A stretch of DNA of 64,000 nucleotides from an uncultured Flavobacteriaceae bacterium (GTDB lineage: Bacteria; Bacteroidota; Bacteroidia; Flavobacteriales; Flavobacteriaceae), in assembly GCA_947494565.1 (NCBI GenBank), contig CANLVG010000002.1:310001-374000 (forward strand). The letters run 5' to 3'. The position numbers and the translations under genes are program-made. Shown piece by piece: positions 43,012 through 53,437 of this stretch. Numbering within the stretch: the first letter of the stretch is position 1; each line of letters opens with the position of its first letter. The notes beneath the pieces are model-generated. The model searched no databases and had not been told where the DNA came from. It saw nothing but the letters and a program-made list of their open reading frames with translations.

Positions 43012-44001
43012 ATGGTATTTGGAGTTTTAGGTGGAGGAAGCTGGGCAACCGCGATTGTAAAAATGCTTGCTGAAAATCAAGAGGAAGTGCGTTGGTATAT
43101 GCGAAATTCAGAAGCGGTTTCATATATAAAAAAGGAAAAACACAATCCGAAATATCTGAGTTCTGTAGAATTTCATACCGAACAGTTGCAGTTGACCGAC
43201 GATATGAACGCGGTAGTACAACATTCGGATGTCCTTATTTTTGCGATTCCTTCCGCTTTTTTACATCGCGAGCTGCAAAAGCTAACGGTCTCGTTGGAAA
43301 ACAAGATTATCTTTTCGGCCATTAAGGGAATCGTACCTGAAACGGGACTTATTGTTGGAGAACATTTTCACGAACAATATCACATCCCTTTTGAGAATAT
43401 CGGGGTTATCACAGGACCTTGTCATGCTGAAGAGGTTGCTTTGGAGCGCCTCTCCTATTTGACCATTGCCTGCGCCGACCAAGATAAAGCGAAATTGGTT
43501 GCTGATAACCTCAGCAGTCATTATATCAAAACCAAAATCTCGGATGATATCATCGGGACGGAATATGCTGCCATGCTGAAGAACATCTATGCCCTTGCTG
43601 CCGGCATCTATCATGGTTTGGGCTACGGTGATAACTTTCAAAGTGTCTTGATGAGCAATGCGATTCGCGAAATGAAGCGTTATATCAAACGTGTACATAA
43701 GATGAAGCGTAATATCAATAATTCTGCTTACCTAGGTGATTTATTGGTCACCGGATACTCTACCTTCAGTCGAAATCGCATGTTCGGTAACATGATCGGG
43801 AAGGGATATACCGTAAAGAGTGCGCAGATGGAAATGAAAATGGTGGCCGAAGGCTATTATGCCGCCAAAACGGCCTATGAGCAAAAGACGAAATTCGACA
43901 AAAAAGTACAGACCCCTATTATTGATGCCGTGTATTCTGTCTTATATGAACGAGGAAATGTGAAGCAAGTCTTTAAGGACTTGACAAATAAGTTGGATTA
44001 A
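43012..44001 (+). CDS. gpsA: Glycerol-3-phosphate dehydrogenase [NAD(P)+]
   Basis: GpsA reduces dihydroxyacetone phosphate to sn-glycerol-3-phosphate for phospholipid synthesis. The 329-residue protein begins with the dinucleotide motif FGVLGGGSWATAIVK. It has FSAIKGIVPETG, ITGPCHAEEVALERLSYLT and the catalytic Lys region EYAAMLKNIYALAAGIYHGL. The ATG at 43012 places the Gly motif right at the N-terminus, as expected. A -7 box TAGTTTTG (42975-42982) lies 30 bp upstream. It is convergent with glpD, the catabolic counterpart, so the two G3P enzymes sit side by side. Confidence 0.95.
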   Translation: MVFGVLGGGSWATAIVKMLAENQEEVRWYMRNSEAVSYIKKEKHNPKYLSSVEFHTEQLQLTDDMNAVVQHSDVLIFAIPSAFLHRELQKLTVSLENKIIFSAIKGIVPETGLIVGEHFHEQYHIPFENIGVITGPCHAEEVALERLSYLTIACADQDKAKLVADNLSSHYIKTKISDDIIGTEYAAMLKNIYALAAGIYHGLGYGDNFQSVLMSNAIREMKRYIKRVHKMKRNINNSAYLGDLLVTGYSTFSRNRMFGNMIGKGYTVKSAQMEMKMVAEGYYAAKTAYEQKTKFDKKVQTPIIDAVYSVLYERGNVKQVFKDLTNKLD

Positions 44002-44063
44002 CTATTTCAGTAATACGTTCCGAGCAAGTAGTATTCAAAGAGAACCCAATTTTCCGAAATAGA

Positions 44064-45719
44064 TTATACCCGCTCCATTGAAAAGTTGGAATGTTCTTCC
44101 AACTCCCTGTTCAATTCTTCGCGCCATTCCAATACTTGAGCTTCATCGGCTCCGTACTCGGCCTTAAATTCGCCCAAAATGGGTTCCATCAAGGAGCGAA
44201 GGCCATCGATATCAAAATACAATCGCCCCGTTCTGCGAATAAAGAAATCCATTGGGTTTTGTACCATTTCATAATCGATTCCGAACTTGAGCTCCGCCTT
44301 TGCCAAACGCAGATAATTATCGGTATCCGTTAATGTGGCGTAAGTATCCAGAATCAGTTCGGTCTGCTTTCCGTAGTTCGTGACCAAAAACCAGGCATCA
44401 TGTTCTGTAAAACCTTCGGTTTTGATGCGTTCATAGACCGCAGTGATATACTTTTTAACGTGCTTGAATTTTTTAAAATCTACATTTCCGGCCAACGGAA
44501 TTTCATCGGTATGACATTCTTTTAGCTTCTTCTCATGCTCTTCTTCCATTTTTTTGGCAATACGATCGACCACGCGCTCCGCCATTTTACGATAGCCTGT
44601 AAGTTTACCCCCGGCGATACTGATCAAACCGGTATCGGAGGTAAAGATCTCATCCTTTCGTGACAGTTCCGAGGCCGATTTTCCTTCTTCGTGTATCAAA
44701 GGCCGTAATCCGGCCCACGAGGAGATGATATCCTCCATTTCCAAATTGATCTTCGGAAACATATTATTGACTGCGGAGAGCAAATAAATAGCATCGGCCA
44801 GATCAGTGCGTACGTGATCTTTGTCCAAATTGAAATTAGTATCGGTCGTACCCACGTAAGTCACTTTTCCTCTCGGAATAGCGAACATCATTCGCCCATC
44901 GGGAATGTCAAAATACACCGACTGCTTTACGGGTAGTTTTTCTTTGGGAAATACCAAATGTACCCCTTTCGTCAGGTGTAGGCGTTTTCCCTTCTTTGAA
45001 TTGTTCACTGTTCGAAGCTCATCTACCCAAGGGCCTGCGGCGCTAATGACGTATTTGGTCTTGATGGTAAAATCTTTTCCTGAAAGCATATCCTTTACCT
45101 TTACTCCGGAGATTTTTTCATCGGTGTATTCAAAATCCTCTACCGAAGCGTAATTTAATGCCTCAGCACCAAAGCGTAAACTCGTCTTGATATTCTCAAT
45201 AGTCAATCGGGCATCGTCCGTACGGTATTCCGCATAATACCCGGCCCCTTTCAATATTTTCTTGGGCAGCAAAGGCTCTAACTTCAAAGCTTCTTTCTTT
45301 TCGAGCATCTTGCGCTTATCGTCACCGGTAACCTGGGCCAGGATGTCATATACTTTCAGCCCGATAGAGGTCAACCATTTACCGTAGGAGCCGTTTTCGA
45401 TCAATGGCAATAACATTTTTTCCGGAAGGACCAGATGCGGTGCCAGTTTATGAACAATGGCCCGCTCGGAGCCTACCTCTTTTACAAGCCAGAAATCGAA
45501 CTGTTTCAAATACCGCAACCCCCCATGGATAAGCTTGGTAGACTTGCTACTGGTACCCGAGGCAAAATCATTTTTCTCGACCAGGGCCACTTTCAACCCT
45601 CGGGAAGCCGCATCCAAGGCGATTCCACCACCGGTTATTCCACCGCCGATAACGACCAGGTCATAGTCTTCCTTAGCTAACTTGGCGATTGTTTTCTTTC
45701 TGTCTTGATTTGAGAACAT
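44064..45719 (-). CDS. glpD: FAD-dependent glycerol-3-phosphate dehydrogenase
   Basis: GlpD oxidises G3P to dihydroxyacetone phosphate at the membrane and passes electrons to quinone. The protein has YDLVVIGGGITGGGIALDA for FAD, GTSSKSTKLIHGGLRYL, AAGPWVDELR, a glycerol-phosphate region near GTTDTNFN, and a C-terminal helical cap. The start is set at ATG 45719; a GTG four codons upstream (45731) is less likely. Length (about 551) fits the family. It lies 95 bp after glpK with a hairpin between them, forming a glpK-glpD operon. No glycerol channel gene is in the window. Confidence 0.95.
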   Translation of the reverse strand: MFSNQDRKKTIAKLAKEDYDLVVIGGGITGGGIALDAASRGLKVALVEKNDFASGTSSKSTKLIHGGLRYLKQFDFWLVKEVGSERAIVHKLAPHLVLPEKMLLPLIENGSYGKWLTSIGLKVYDILAQVTGDDKRKMLEKKEALKLEPLLPKKILKGAGYYAEYRTDDARLTIENIKTSLRFGAEALNYASVEDFEYTDEKISGVKVKDMLSGKDFTIKTKYVISAAGPWVDELRTVNNSKKGKRLHLTKGVHLVFPKEKLPVKQSVYFDIPDGRMMFAIPRGKVTYVGTTDTNFNLDKDHVRTDLADAIYLLSAVNNMFPKINLEMEDIISSWAGLRPLIHEEGKSASELSRKDEIFTSDTGLISIAGGKLTGYRKMAERVVDRIAKKMEEEHEKKLKECHTDEIPLAGNVDFKKFKHVKKYITAVYERIKTEGFTEHDAWFLVTNYGKQTELILDTYATLTDTDNYLRLAKAELKFGIDYEMVQNPMDFFIRRTGRLYFDIDGLRSLMEPILGEFKAEYGADEAQVLEWREELNRELEEHSNFSMERV

Positions 45720-45748
45720 TCTTTTTTCCACAGCTATTTTATATTTTT

Positions 45749-45784
45749 AAAGTCCCCTGCTCAACGAAGCGTATAGGGGACTTT
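45749..45784. repeat. Intercistronic hairpin between glpK and glpD
   Basis: AAAGTCCCCT and AGGGGACTTT form a perfect 10-bp stem with a 16-nt loop, midway between the glpK stop and the glpD start. On the minus strand no T-run follows, so it may act as an mRNA stabiliser or partial attenuator in the operon rather than a full stop. In the forward direction it is followed by T-rich sequence. Confidence 0.6.
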
Positions 45785-45814
45785 TACTTTTTAAACTCGT
45801 TGGTTCAACGTTTC

Positions 45815-47359
<1,545 letters not shown>

Positions 47360-47360
47360 T

Positions 47361-47391
47361 TAAATATAAGGGTTTCTCACGGAGGAACAAA
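47361..47391 (-). promoter_or_regulatory. Promoter of the glpK-glpD operon
   Basis: The minus strand has TTTG (47391-47388), 19 bp, then TATATTTA (47368-47361), one base off the -7 consensus. Transcription would begin near 47354, giving a leader of about 58 nt. Confidence 0.65.
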
Positions 47392-47401
47392 GAAGTTGAG
47401 A

Positions 47402-49804
47402 TTACTCTATCGTTATCGTAACATAAACTTCATTGCCCTGTTGATCAACAGCGGTTATTTTGTGTTTTCCGGCACTCGGAAGTACTCCGATTTCATGAAA
47501 ATTTTTGGTCTGTTGCAGGTAGGTGTCGTTTAGGTACCAGTAGACTTCAGTTTCTGGTTTATTGTGGGCCAACTTCAGTACCATCTCATTTTTATCACCC
47601 GTAAAATTCTTGGTGAGGGTAATGCGGCTTCCATTTTTAGGATATATAAATTCCATAGGTGCTGCGTTCGTAGGTAGGCAATCCTTTCGAAAAGGAGGTA
47701 ACGATACATACAAGGGGTGGGTTCTTTTATAGTAGAATTCCATTAAAGGCGGTAATGAAAACCATGATTGCGCTTTTGCATCCGACAACTCGGCACAGGA
47801 AGAGTTTACCCGTAGCTGCTTTTGAGAATCGAGATAAACCATTTGATGGTAACTGCATGATGGTACGTAGTTTTCCTTATCGGGGATACCGATCTTTTTG
47901 ATCGGACAAATCGTACTGGCCAAAAATCCGCTTTCCGCACATACCTCGATTTCAGTGAATTCGTCAAAAGGTTTCTGGAACCATTCGCCAGTCGGAAGTA
48001 TGTCAAAAACATCGAAGAGTATTGGTGCTGCACTCGAAACTCCTGAAACATTCGGGCGACCTTCGCCATCTGCATTGCCCACCCATATTCCGACTATATG
48101 GTCAGTTGTTATTCCGATGGCCCAGGCGTCTTTATTGCCGAAACTCGTACCGGTTTTCCAAGCGATTTGTTTGCTGCTATCGAAGAACTGCCAAGATTCA
48201 TCGCCTTGAGGTCGATTTACCTCTTTCATCGCTTCAAAAGTGAGGTAGATACTGGCCGCATCAAAAACCGTCTTTTCTCTTGATTTTTCCCCGAAATCGA
48301 CTACTTGGTCTGTTTTCAGTACGGGTTCGGCCAACTCTTGATCGAAATATTCACTTGATGTGGCGTTAAAATGGTTCAAAGTGGAGGCCAAATTGGCATA
48401 AGTTTTACACAGGTCCCATAGGTTGCTTTCCGCCCCTCCCAAAATTAAGGTCAGCCCATAGTGATCTGCTGATTTGTTCAACCCGCCCAATTCAAAAACG
48501 TTCAATTGATCCCTGAATTTTTGCAGGCCGTAAGATTGTAGTAAACGTACCGCCGGAATATTCAATGATTTGGCCAAAGCATTTTTCGCTTCCACCGCAC
48601 CACTATAATCTTCATTGAAGTTCTCCGGTGTATATCCCGCGATTTGGGTCGGTACATCGGCCACCAACATTTCAGGCAATAGTTCGCCTGCATCCAACAT
48701 GGCCGTATACAGTATTGGTTTTATGGTGCTCCCCGTACTACGGTTCGCCTGTATCATATCCACATCTTTTTGATGCATGGCCGAGGTCTGGGTATTGCCG
48801 ACATAACTCAACACCTCACGTGTTCTCACATCAAGAATCAAAACCGCGGCATTATGCACTTGATTTTGTTCCAGTACCCTATGGTGTTTTTGCACAATGG
48901 TGTTCACATTGCGCTGCAAAGTTGCATCAATGGTACTTTTGGTTCGTTTCCCCTTTTCGGATTTCGCTACGTGTTGTACCAAATGCGATGCTATTTTTGG
49001 CAAGGGGTATGGTGTGGAAGGCAAGGCTTCCAAAAGGGCCAATTCATAGGTGGTGCGGTCTATGTGGTTTTCTTCGTATAATTTATTCAGTAATCTATTT
49101 CTTTTCTCCAGTAGTGCTTTTTGGTTTTTTCCGGGATAGATCAAACTAGGAGCATTGGGCAAAACGGCAAGGGTAGCCGACTCTGCCCAAGAGAGTTGAT
49201 GGGGTTGCAAGCCAAAATAACGCCATGCGGCCACATCGAGGCCGACGACGTTTCCTCCAAAAGGGGCATGGCTGGTATACATCTTGAGTATTTCGGCTTT
49301 TGAATATCGCCACTCCAATCGGGTCGCCAAAATCAACTCGATTAGTTTCTCGGTGTACGAGCGTCCTTTATTTCTTGACAATCGAATCACCTGTTGCGTA
49401 AGGGTGCTTCCGCCTCGAACGTTCTTTCCTGCCGAAATATTCGCTCGTAACGCCTTCACCATTGAAATCGGGTTGAACCCTGGATGTTGGTAGAAATAGG
49501 CATCTTCGAAAGCAAGTAAGCAGGTTTCGAACTTTTTTGGAACGCTATCGATAACAGGGAAACGCCATTGTCCGTCATCGGCTATCCTCGCGCCTAATAA
49601 GACCCCTTCACGACTTTCTATCACGGTAGCGGTCGGAGTTGTGAAGAGCTGCTTTGGCAAACAAAAATAGTAGGCGATCAAAAGAATTGTCGAAAGGAAC
49701 AGCTTTTTTGGATGTTTGCGCAAAAACACTTTTAGCTTGAATAACAAGCGATTTACGGCAACAGTTCGGTTCGTATTCTTTGGGTTTATCGATTTCACTG
49801 GCAT
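47402..49804 (-). CDS. pbpC: Penicillin-binding protein 1C
   Basis: The 800-residue bifunctional peptidoglycan synthase has one N-terminal membrane anchor (FLSTILLIAYYFCLP). Its glycosyltransferase domain has the catalytic Glu100 in LAFEDAYFYQHPGF, then RGGSTLTQQVIRLSRNKGRS. The transpeptidase domain has S359-T-I-K362 in RSTGSTIKP, and a KTGTSFGNKDAWAIG third motif. The C-terminal BiPBP_C domain ends in a beta-sandwich (LPSAGKHKITAVDQQGNEVY). PBP1C is typically encoded beside an alpha-2-macroglobulin, which would protect the cell if the wall is breached. Here that gene is 8.5 kb away on the same strand. Confidence 0.95.
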   Translation of the reverse strand: MPVKSINPKNTNRTVAVNRLLFKLKVFLRKHPKKLFLSTILLIAYYFCLPKQLFTTPTATVIESREGVLLGARIADDGQWRFPVIDSVPKKFETCLLAFEDAYFYQHPGFNPISMVKALRANISAGKNVRGGSTLTQQVIRLSRNKGRSYTEKLIELILATRLEWRYSKAEILKMYTSHAPFGGNVVGLDVAAWRYFGLQPHQLSWAESATLAVLPNAPSLIYPGKNQKALLEKRNRLLNKLYEENHIDRTTYELALLEALPSTPYPLPKIASHLVQHVAKSEKGKRTKSTIDATLQRNVNTIVQKHHRVLEQNQVHNAAVLILDVRTREVLSYVGNTQTSAMHQKDVDMIQANRSTGSTIKPILYTAMLDAGELLPEMLVADVPTQIAGYTPENFNEDYSGAVEAKNALAKSLNIPAVRLLQSYGLQKFRDQLNVFELGGLNKSADHYGLTLILGGAESNLWDLCKTYANLASTLNHFNATSSEYFDQELAEPVLKTDQVVDFGEKSREKTVFDAASIYLTFEAMKEVNRPQGDESWQFFDSSKQIAWKTGTSFGNKDAWAIGITTDHIVGIWVGNADGEGRPNVSGVSSAAPILFDVFDILPTGEWFQKPFDEFTEIEVCAESGFLASTICPIKKIGIPDKENYVPSCSYHQMVYLDSQKQLRVNSSCAELSDAKAQSWFSLPPLMEFYYKRTHPLYVSLPPFRKDCLPTNAAPMEFIYPKNGSRITLTKNFTGDKNEMVLKLAHNKPETEVYWYLNDTYLQQTKNFHEIGVLPSAGKHKITAVDQQGNEVYVTITIE

Positions 49805-49821
49805 CAGTGTTTATGGAACAT

Positions 49822-49916
49822 CCTGAGGGCTCTTTTCTTCTATATAAACTTCAATACGGTAGTTCTATTGCAGCATCTAAATCAAACCTTCTGACCAAAT
49901 AACTATGGCCCTCAGG
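49822..49916. repeat. Spaced 9-bp inverted repeat between pbpC and the phosphatase gene
   Basis: CCTGAGGGC (49822-49830) and GCCCTCAGG (49908-49916) are perfect inverted copies 77 bp apart. They bracket almost the whole intergenic region. They could form the base of a large RNA stem or be a chance pair. Confidence 0.4.
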
Positions 49917-49923
49917 TTACTGC

Positions 49924-50802
49924 TCATTTTTTCCATTCCGACTTCGCCGCCCTAAGGTCATCGATAAAAAGCGGGTTAGGGAACATCGCAGATAACATGC
50001 GATGGGCGAGTAGACGAGCCGCTTCTTCATCACTCGGATAGTGAATACCCATAATCTCGCGAGATTCGCCGATTTCATAAGCAAGTTCCAAAAACCGCTC
50101 TCGTTTATCCGGTAGCAACTCACTCCACGCAAAGGCCTGAATGTATGCCCATAAGGTATGACCGCTTGCAAAGGAAGGCGATCCCATAATCTGTAGAGGT
50201 TTCAACCGTGGTTCCAACACGTAAGGCCTCGCCCGCAACAAATGGTATTTCACGGTGAACTCCATAATCCGCATATCTTTGGTAATGCCCTTGAGCAGTT
50301 TGGCTGTTGCGGGGTAATTGGCGGCATTGCACTCATCACCCAATAGTGTTCGTCCCTCGAAAAACAAATCTTGCACATTCTCTTCATAATTTGGATGGTC
50401 TTCCATGACATCTATATGCGGCCAATAGCCTATTGGCGCTAGAACTTGAGCTGCTCGCTCTTCTTGTTTCTCAGTACGTTTGTATTGCCACTCCAGTAAA
50501 AAATCCAATTCGGCACGAGTCTGCTCCGAACTGTTCGCCGGGAATGCAACGGATTGTTTTAACCGACTTATTTGGTCGGCGCTCAGATAAGCCGGACTAA
50601 GTTGGGTATATAACAACGCCATCGAATTATAACTTTCAGGGAAGAACCGCAAGCTATCCAATACTGCCTTTTCGGAATTGGGCTCGGCACTCAATTTTCC
50701 CAACTCTAGGTAATGGTTTGTTGCAGGCTCTAGTGGGTGCACTGCTTGGGAAAGACCGACAACATGGGTCAAAAGCGCTAGATATCCTACTATTTTGTAC
50801 AT
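49924..50802 (-). CDS. Class A acid phosphatase / PAP2-family phosphatase
   Basis: The start is set at ATG 50802, since the longer frame begins at TTG. The protein has a signal peptide (MYKIVGYLALLTHVVGLSQA). All three parts of the phosphatase motif are present: KYHLLRARP (Kx6RP), SPSFASGHTLW (PSGH-type) and SREIMGIHYPSD (SRx5Hx3D). It should hydrolyse phosphomonoesters or lipid phosphates in the periplasm through a phospho-His. It lies on the same strand as pbpC, 119 bp upstream of it. Confidence 0.92.
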   Translation of the reverse strand: MYKIVGYLALLTHVVGLSQAVHPLEPATNHYLELGKLSAEPNSEKAVLDSLRFFPESYNSMALLYTQLSPAYLSADQISRLKQSVAFPANSSEQTRAELDFLLEWQYKRTEKQEERAAQVLAPIGYWPHIDVMEDHPNYEENVQDLFFEGRTLLGDECNAANYPATAKLLKGITKDMRIMEFTVKYHLLRARPYVLEPRLKPLQIMGSPSFASGHTLWAYIQAFAWSELLPDKRERFLELAYEIGESREIMGIHYPSDEEAARLLAHRMLSAMFPNPLFIDDLRAAKSEWKK

Positions 50803-50879
50803 AGTATATTTAGGTTTCAATTATTGACATACGGCTCGAAACAGATTATCGCGACTCACCGGGCTCTCGACCTCCCATT

Positions 50880-51236
50880 TTAACGGATGTATTCCTTGTC
50901 CAAAAAGTAGCCCACAATGGCTTCCTTCATCAAAACGGATTGTTCCCCGGCTTTCAAAGGAGGTAATTCTTCCTTAATCACATAGTGCGGCCATCCATCT
51001 TCGTCATAGTACTCAAACTCATAGTAGCCATAGGGTTCCAGAAGTCGACAAATGGCGATATGCATCAAATCGACCTTATGGTCTTTCTTGAATTTTCTGT
51101 GGTATTGACCTAATTCTTGAACGCCCACTAAATATATAATGGCATCCAATTCCAAGGGGTCACCATCTGCAAATTGAGCTGACAGGCGCACGACCAACTC
51201 TTGCCATCGTTCTTTTAATTGCTCGTCTCTAGACAT
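50880..51236 (-). CDS. Conserved hypothetical cytosolic protein (118 aa)
   Basis: The 118-residue protein has no signal peptide or membrane segment. It is helical at the start (EQLKERWQELVVRLSAQF) and has LELDAIIYLVGVQELGQYHR and DLMHIAICRLLEPYGYYEFE, with acid-aromatic segments DEDGWPHYVIKEELP. I recognise the type as a conserved flavobacterial protein but know no function. It is divergent from cvpA. A -7 box (minus strand TACCTTTG, 51281-51288) lies upstream. Confidence 0.8.
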   Translation of the reverse strand: MSRDEQLKERWQELVVRLSAQFADGDPLELDAIIYLVGVQELGQYHRKFKKDHKVDLMHIAICRLLEPYGYYEFEYYDEDGWPHYVIKEELPPLKAGEQSVLMKEAIVGYFLDKEYIR

Positions 51237-51325
51237 TTATGTTATTGATTTTCCATTGCCACATGGGCTAAACGTGATATCAAAGGTACAAATCAAAGCG
51301 CTATATTTGTTGAAACAATTTCCCA

Positions 51326-51832
51326 ATGAGTTTTATTGATATCGTTTTAGGGCTGCTACTCTTATATGGGCTGTATAAGGGGCTTAGAAACGGAATATTC
51401 GTCGAAATCGCATCGATCATTGCCCTGATCGCAGGTATTTTTGGAGCTATCCATTTTTCATACGTTGCAGGGGATTACCTCTATGAAAACATGCAATGGG
51501 ATGAACGTTACATCAACATTGCCGCATTCGTGATTACTTTTATCGTAATCGTGGTCGCTGTGCACCTAGCCGGGAAACTACTAACGAAAATTGCCGATTT
51601 CGCCATGCTCGGACTTCTCAATAAAATTGCCGGGGCGATTTTCGGAGTTGTGAAGGTTGCCGTAATCCTAGGTGCGATATTGATTTTTTTCGAACGGGTC
51701 AATTCTTCCGTTGGACTTGTAAAGGGGGCGGCTTTTGAGAACTCCGTACTTTATGAGCCCGTAAAGGAAATCGGTGCTTTCGTCTTTAATGCGGTCTTAA
51801 AGGGTGGTGAAGGGGAAGAACCAGAGCAATGA
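51326..51832 (+). CDS. CvpA-family membrane protein
   Basis: The 168-residue protein has four hydrophobic segments and begins MSFIDIVLGLLLLYGLYKGL, the family signature, followed by RNGIFVEIASIIALIAGIFG. Its third segment is LLNKIAGAIFGVVKVAVILG, and a Glu-rich tail ends it. CvpA homologues in E. coli affect colicin V production and envelope stability. The exact role is unclear. A -7 box (TATATTTG, 51302-51309) lies 16 bp before the ATG. Confidence 0.92.
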   Translation: MSFIDIVLGLLLLYGLYKGLRNGIFVEIASIIALIAGIFGAIHFSYVAGDYLYENMQWDERYINIAAFVITFIVIVVAVHLAGKLLTKIADFAMLGLLNKIAGAIFGVVKVAVILGAILIFFERVNSSVGLVKGAAFENSVLYEPVKEIGAFVFNAVLKGGEGEEPEQ

Positions 51833-51932
51833 AACCACATGTGTAAATACCTCTTTTTTCGATGTCCTGATTTCAAGGATGCCAAATGGAACAGCATGGC
51901 ATAAACCTAAAATACATGTCCTATATTTCCAC

Positions 51933-51979
51933 AAATTGTAAGATATTGGACTATACCAAGCTGTCGGTCATCTACTTTC
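51933..51979 (+). repeat. Conserved block A upstream of the membrane-AraC gene
   Basis: This block starts AAATTGTAAGAT, then ATTGGAC, TATACCA and TACTTTC, with the latter at offset +40. A matching block lies at 53302-53347, after the AraC gene. The two share 12 identical leading bases, TGGAC, TACCA and TACTTTC at nearly the same offsets. The middle forms TTGG-N6-CCAA, a short inverted repeat. The rest of the gap between cvpA and the AraC gene (51833-52124) shows only a possible 20-codon frame at 52032-52094. Confidence 0.7.
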
Positions 51980-52124
51980 GCAACTTTATTTGTGTGCTCC
52001 GACGTCTTGAAAGTAAAGAATATCCAAAGTCATGATGAACAGCCGCTTTGAACACCACGATGCAAGTATTTACGACCAAAAAGTGCTTTACTGATTTCCA
52101 TCTCAAGCTAGTTTACCTAGTTAT

Positions 52125-53294
52125 ATGAGTAACGTATTGACATTCTTGACCATGAATTTCAACATTTTTAATACCCTTATTCTATCTGGAGTTTTACAAG
52201 GGTTCATTTTTTTTATTGCCGTAATTTCCAATAAAAAATTTCAGGGTAAGGCAAACGCTTTTCTAGCTTTTACTGTTCTCTTTCTTAGTATTAGCAATTT
52301 GAACTATTACGCCTGGGACGTTGGTCTTATGACTACTTTTCCTGCCATGGTAATTCTTCATGTACCATGGGCATTGACGCTGGCTCCTTGCTTCTATCTT
52401 TATGTTAGGCATTCGGTCGAACCTGCCATACCCTTGACTGAACGATCAAGGCGTTACTTTCTTTTATTCTTACCCTTTATCATTATATCGTTATTTATTT
52501 GGGGGGTCCGACTTTACACCCATTTGCTAGACCGGCCGACGCTCATAAAAAACATCTACTATTTTTATCTTGAGCTCGTTAACTTAACGGCCATCATTCT
52601 CTCCGCTGTAATTTCGTTTCGATTGTTAAACAAATATCGGGCAGCCAAAAAGATAATGCCCGAACGTTTTATCATTAGACTTGGTTGGTTACGAAAAATG
52701 TTGTTACTCTCCTGTGTTATCATCGTCTGTTGGGTGGTGCTTATCGTTTTTGATATGGCGACCGACATTGATACTATAAGTCTATTCTATCCATTGTGGT
52801 TATCGCTTACCTTATGGATCTACTGGGTGGGGTATACCGGCATATACCAGGCCAAGTTGGCCAAAGAAAGGGCTGAAATAAGAAGAGAACTGAAGACAAA
52901 ACAACTTTCTTCTAACAAAAAAATAGTACAAAAAAACGGAACAAAAGAATTAGAGCATTACCATCAAATCATTCATTTATTAGAAAATGAGCAGATGTAT
53001 GCCAATCCATCCCTAGGGTTGCAAGATATTGGTGACAAGCTCAACATTTCACCAAATTATGTATCCAAGATCGTCAATACACAGGCTAATATGAGCTTTA
53101 CCGATCTGGTTAACCAATACCGCCATGAAATGGTCAAAGAACTGTTACAAGGTTCAAAGTTCAAAAACTATAAGATTATGGCCATTGCGTTGGAAGCAGG
53201 GTTCAACTCTAAATCGAATTTCTACAAATATTTCAAATCGGTCGAAGGCATGACTCCCACCGATTACATCAAAAAGCTTCGAGAAACGTCCTAA
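52125..53294 (+). CDS. Membrane-bound AraC-family regulator
   Basis: The 389-residue protein has about seven transmembrane helices in its first 250 residues (for example LILSGVLQGFIFFIAVIS and LWLSLTLWIYWVGYTGIY). An AraC DNA-binding domain follows: NPSLGLQDIGDKLNISPNYV, NTQANMSFTDLVNQYRHEMV and ALEAGFNSKSNFYKYFKSVE. Such proteins sense something at the membrane and act directly on DNA. An ATG 9 codons in (52152) is an alternative start. Similar DNA blocks on both sides of the gene, each upstream of a gene start, suggest that it controls itself and the collagen-like lipoprotein. Confidence 0.9.
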   Translation: MSNVLTFLTMNFNIFNTLILSGVLQGFIFFIAVISNKKFQGKANAFLAFTVLFLSISNLNYYAWDVGLMTTFPAMVILHVPWALTLAPCFYLYVRHSVEPAIPLTERSRRYFLLFLPFIIISLFIWGVRLYTHLLDRPTLIKNIYYFYLELVNLTAIILSAVISFRLLNKYRAAKKIMPERFIIRLGWLRKMLLLSCVIIVCWVVLIVFDMATDIDTISLFYPLWLSLTLWIYWVGYTGIYQAKLAKERAEIRRELKTKQLSSNKKIVQKNGTKELEHYHQIIHLLENEQMYANPSLGLQDIGDKLNISPNYVSKIVNTQANMSFTDLVNQYRHEMVKELLQGSKFKNYKIMAIALEAGFNSKSNFYKYFKSVEGMTPTDYIKKLRETS

Positions 53295-53301
53295 ATCCTT
53301 G

Positions 53302-53347
53302 AAATTGTAAGATGCTGGACAACGCCGGCATACCAAAAAATACTTTC
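53302..53347 (+). repeat. Conserved block B upstream of the collagen-like gene
   Basis: This is the second copy of the block at 51933-51979: AAATTGTAAGAT, then GCTGGAC, CATACCA and TACTTTC at offset +39. Its middle forms CTGG-N6-CCGG with one G-T pair, so the stem is kept although the bases differ. It begins 8 bp after the AraC stop and 91 bp before the collagen-like lipoprotein start. Confidence 0.7.
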
Positions 53348-53437
53348 ACGATAACGCCCCCGTTTTTGAGGAACATTAATAACCTCATGTGCATCATTAA
53401 ACTGCACATCTAATTAACCTTTTAAAACATTTTTATC

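Noticed and set aside
48628-49149. A 173-codon forward frame within pbpC
   Set aside because: It is a shadow of the pbpC coding strand and has no protein-like features.
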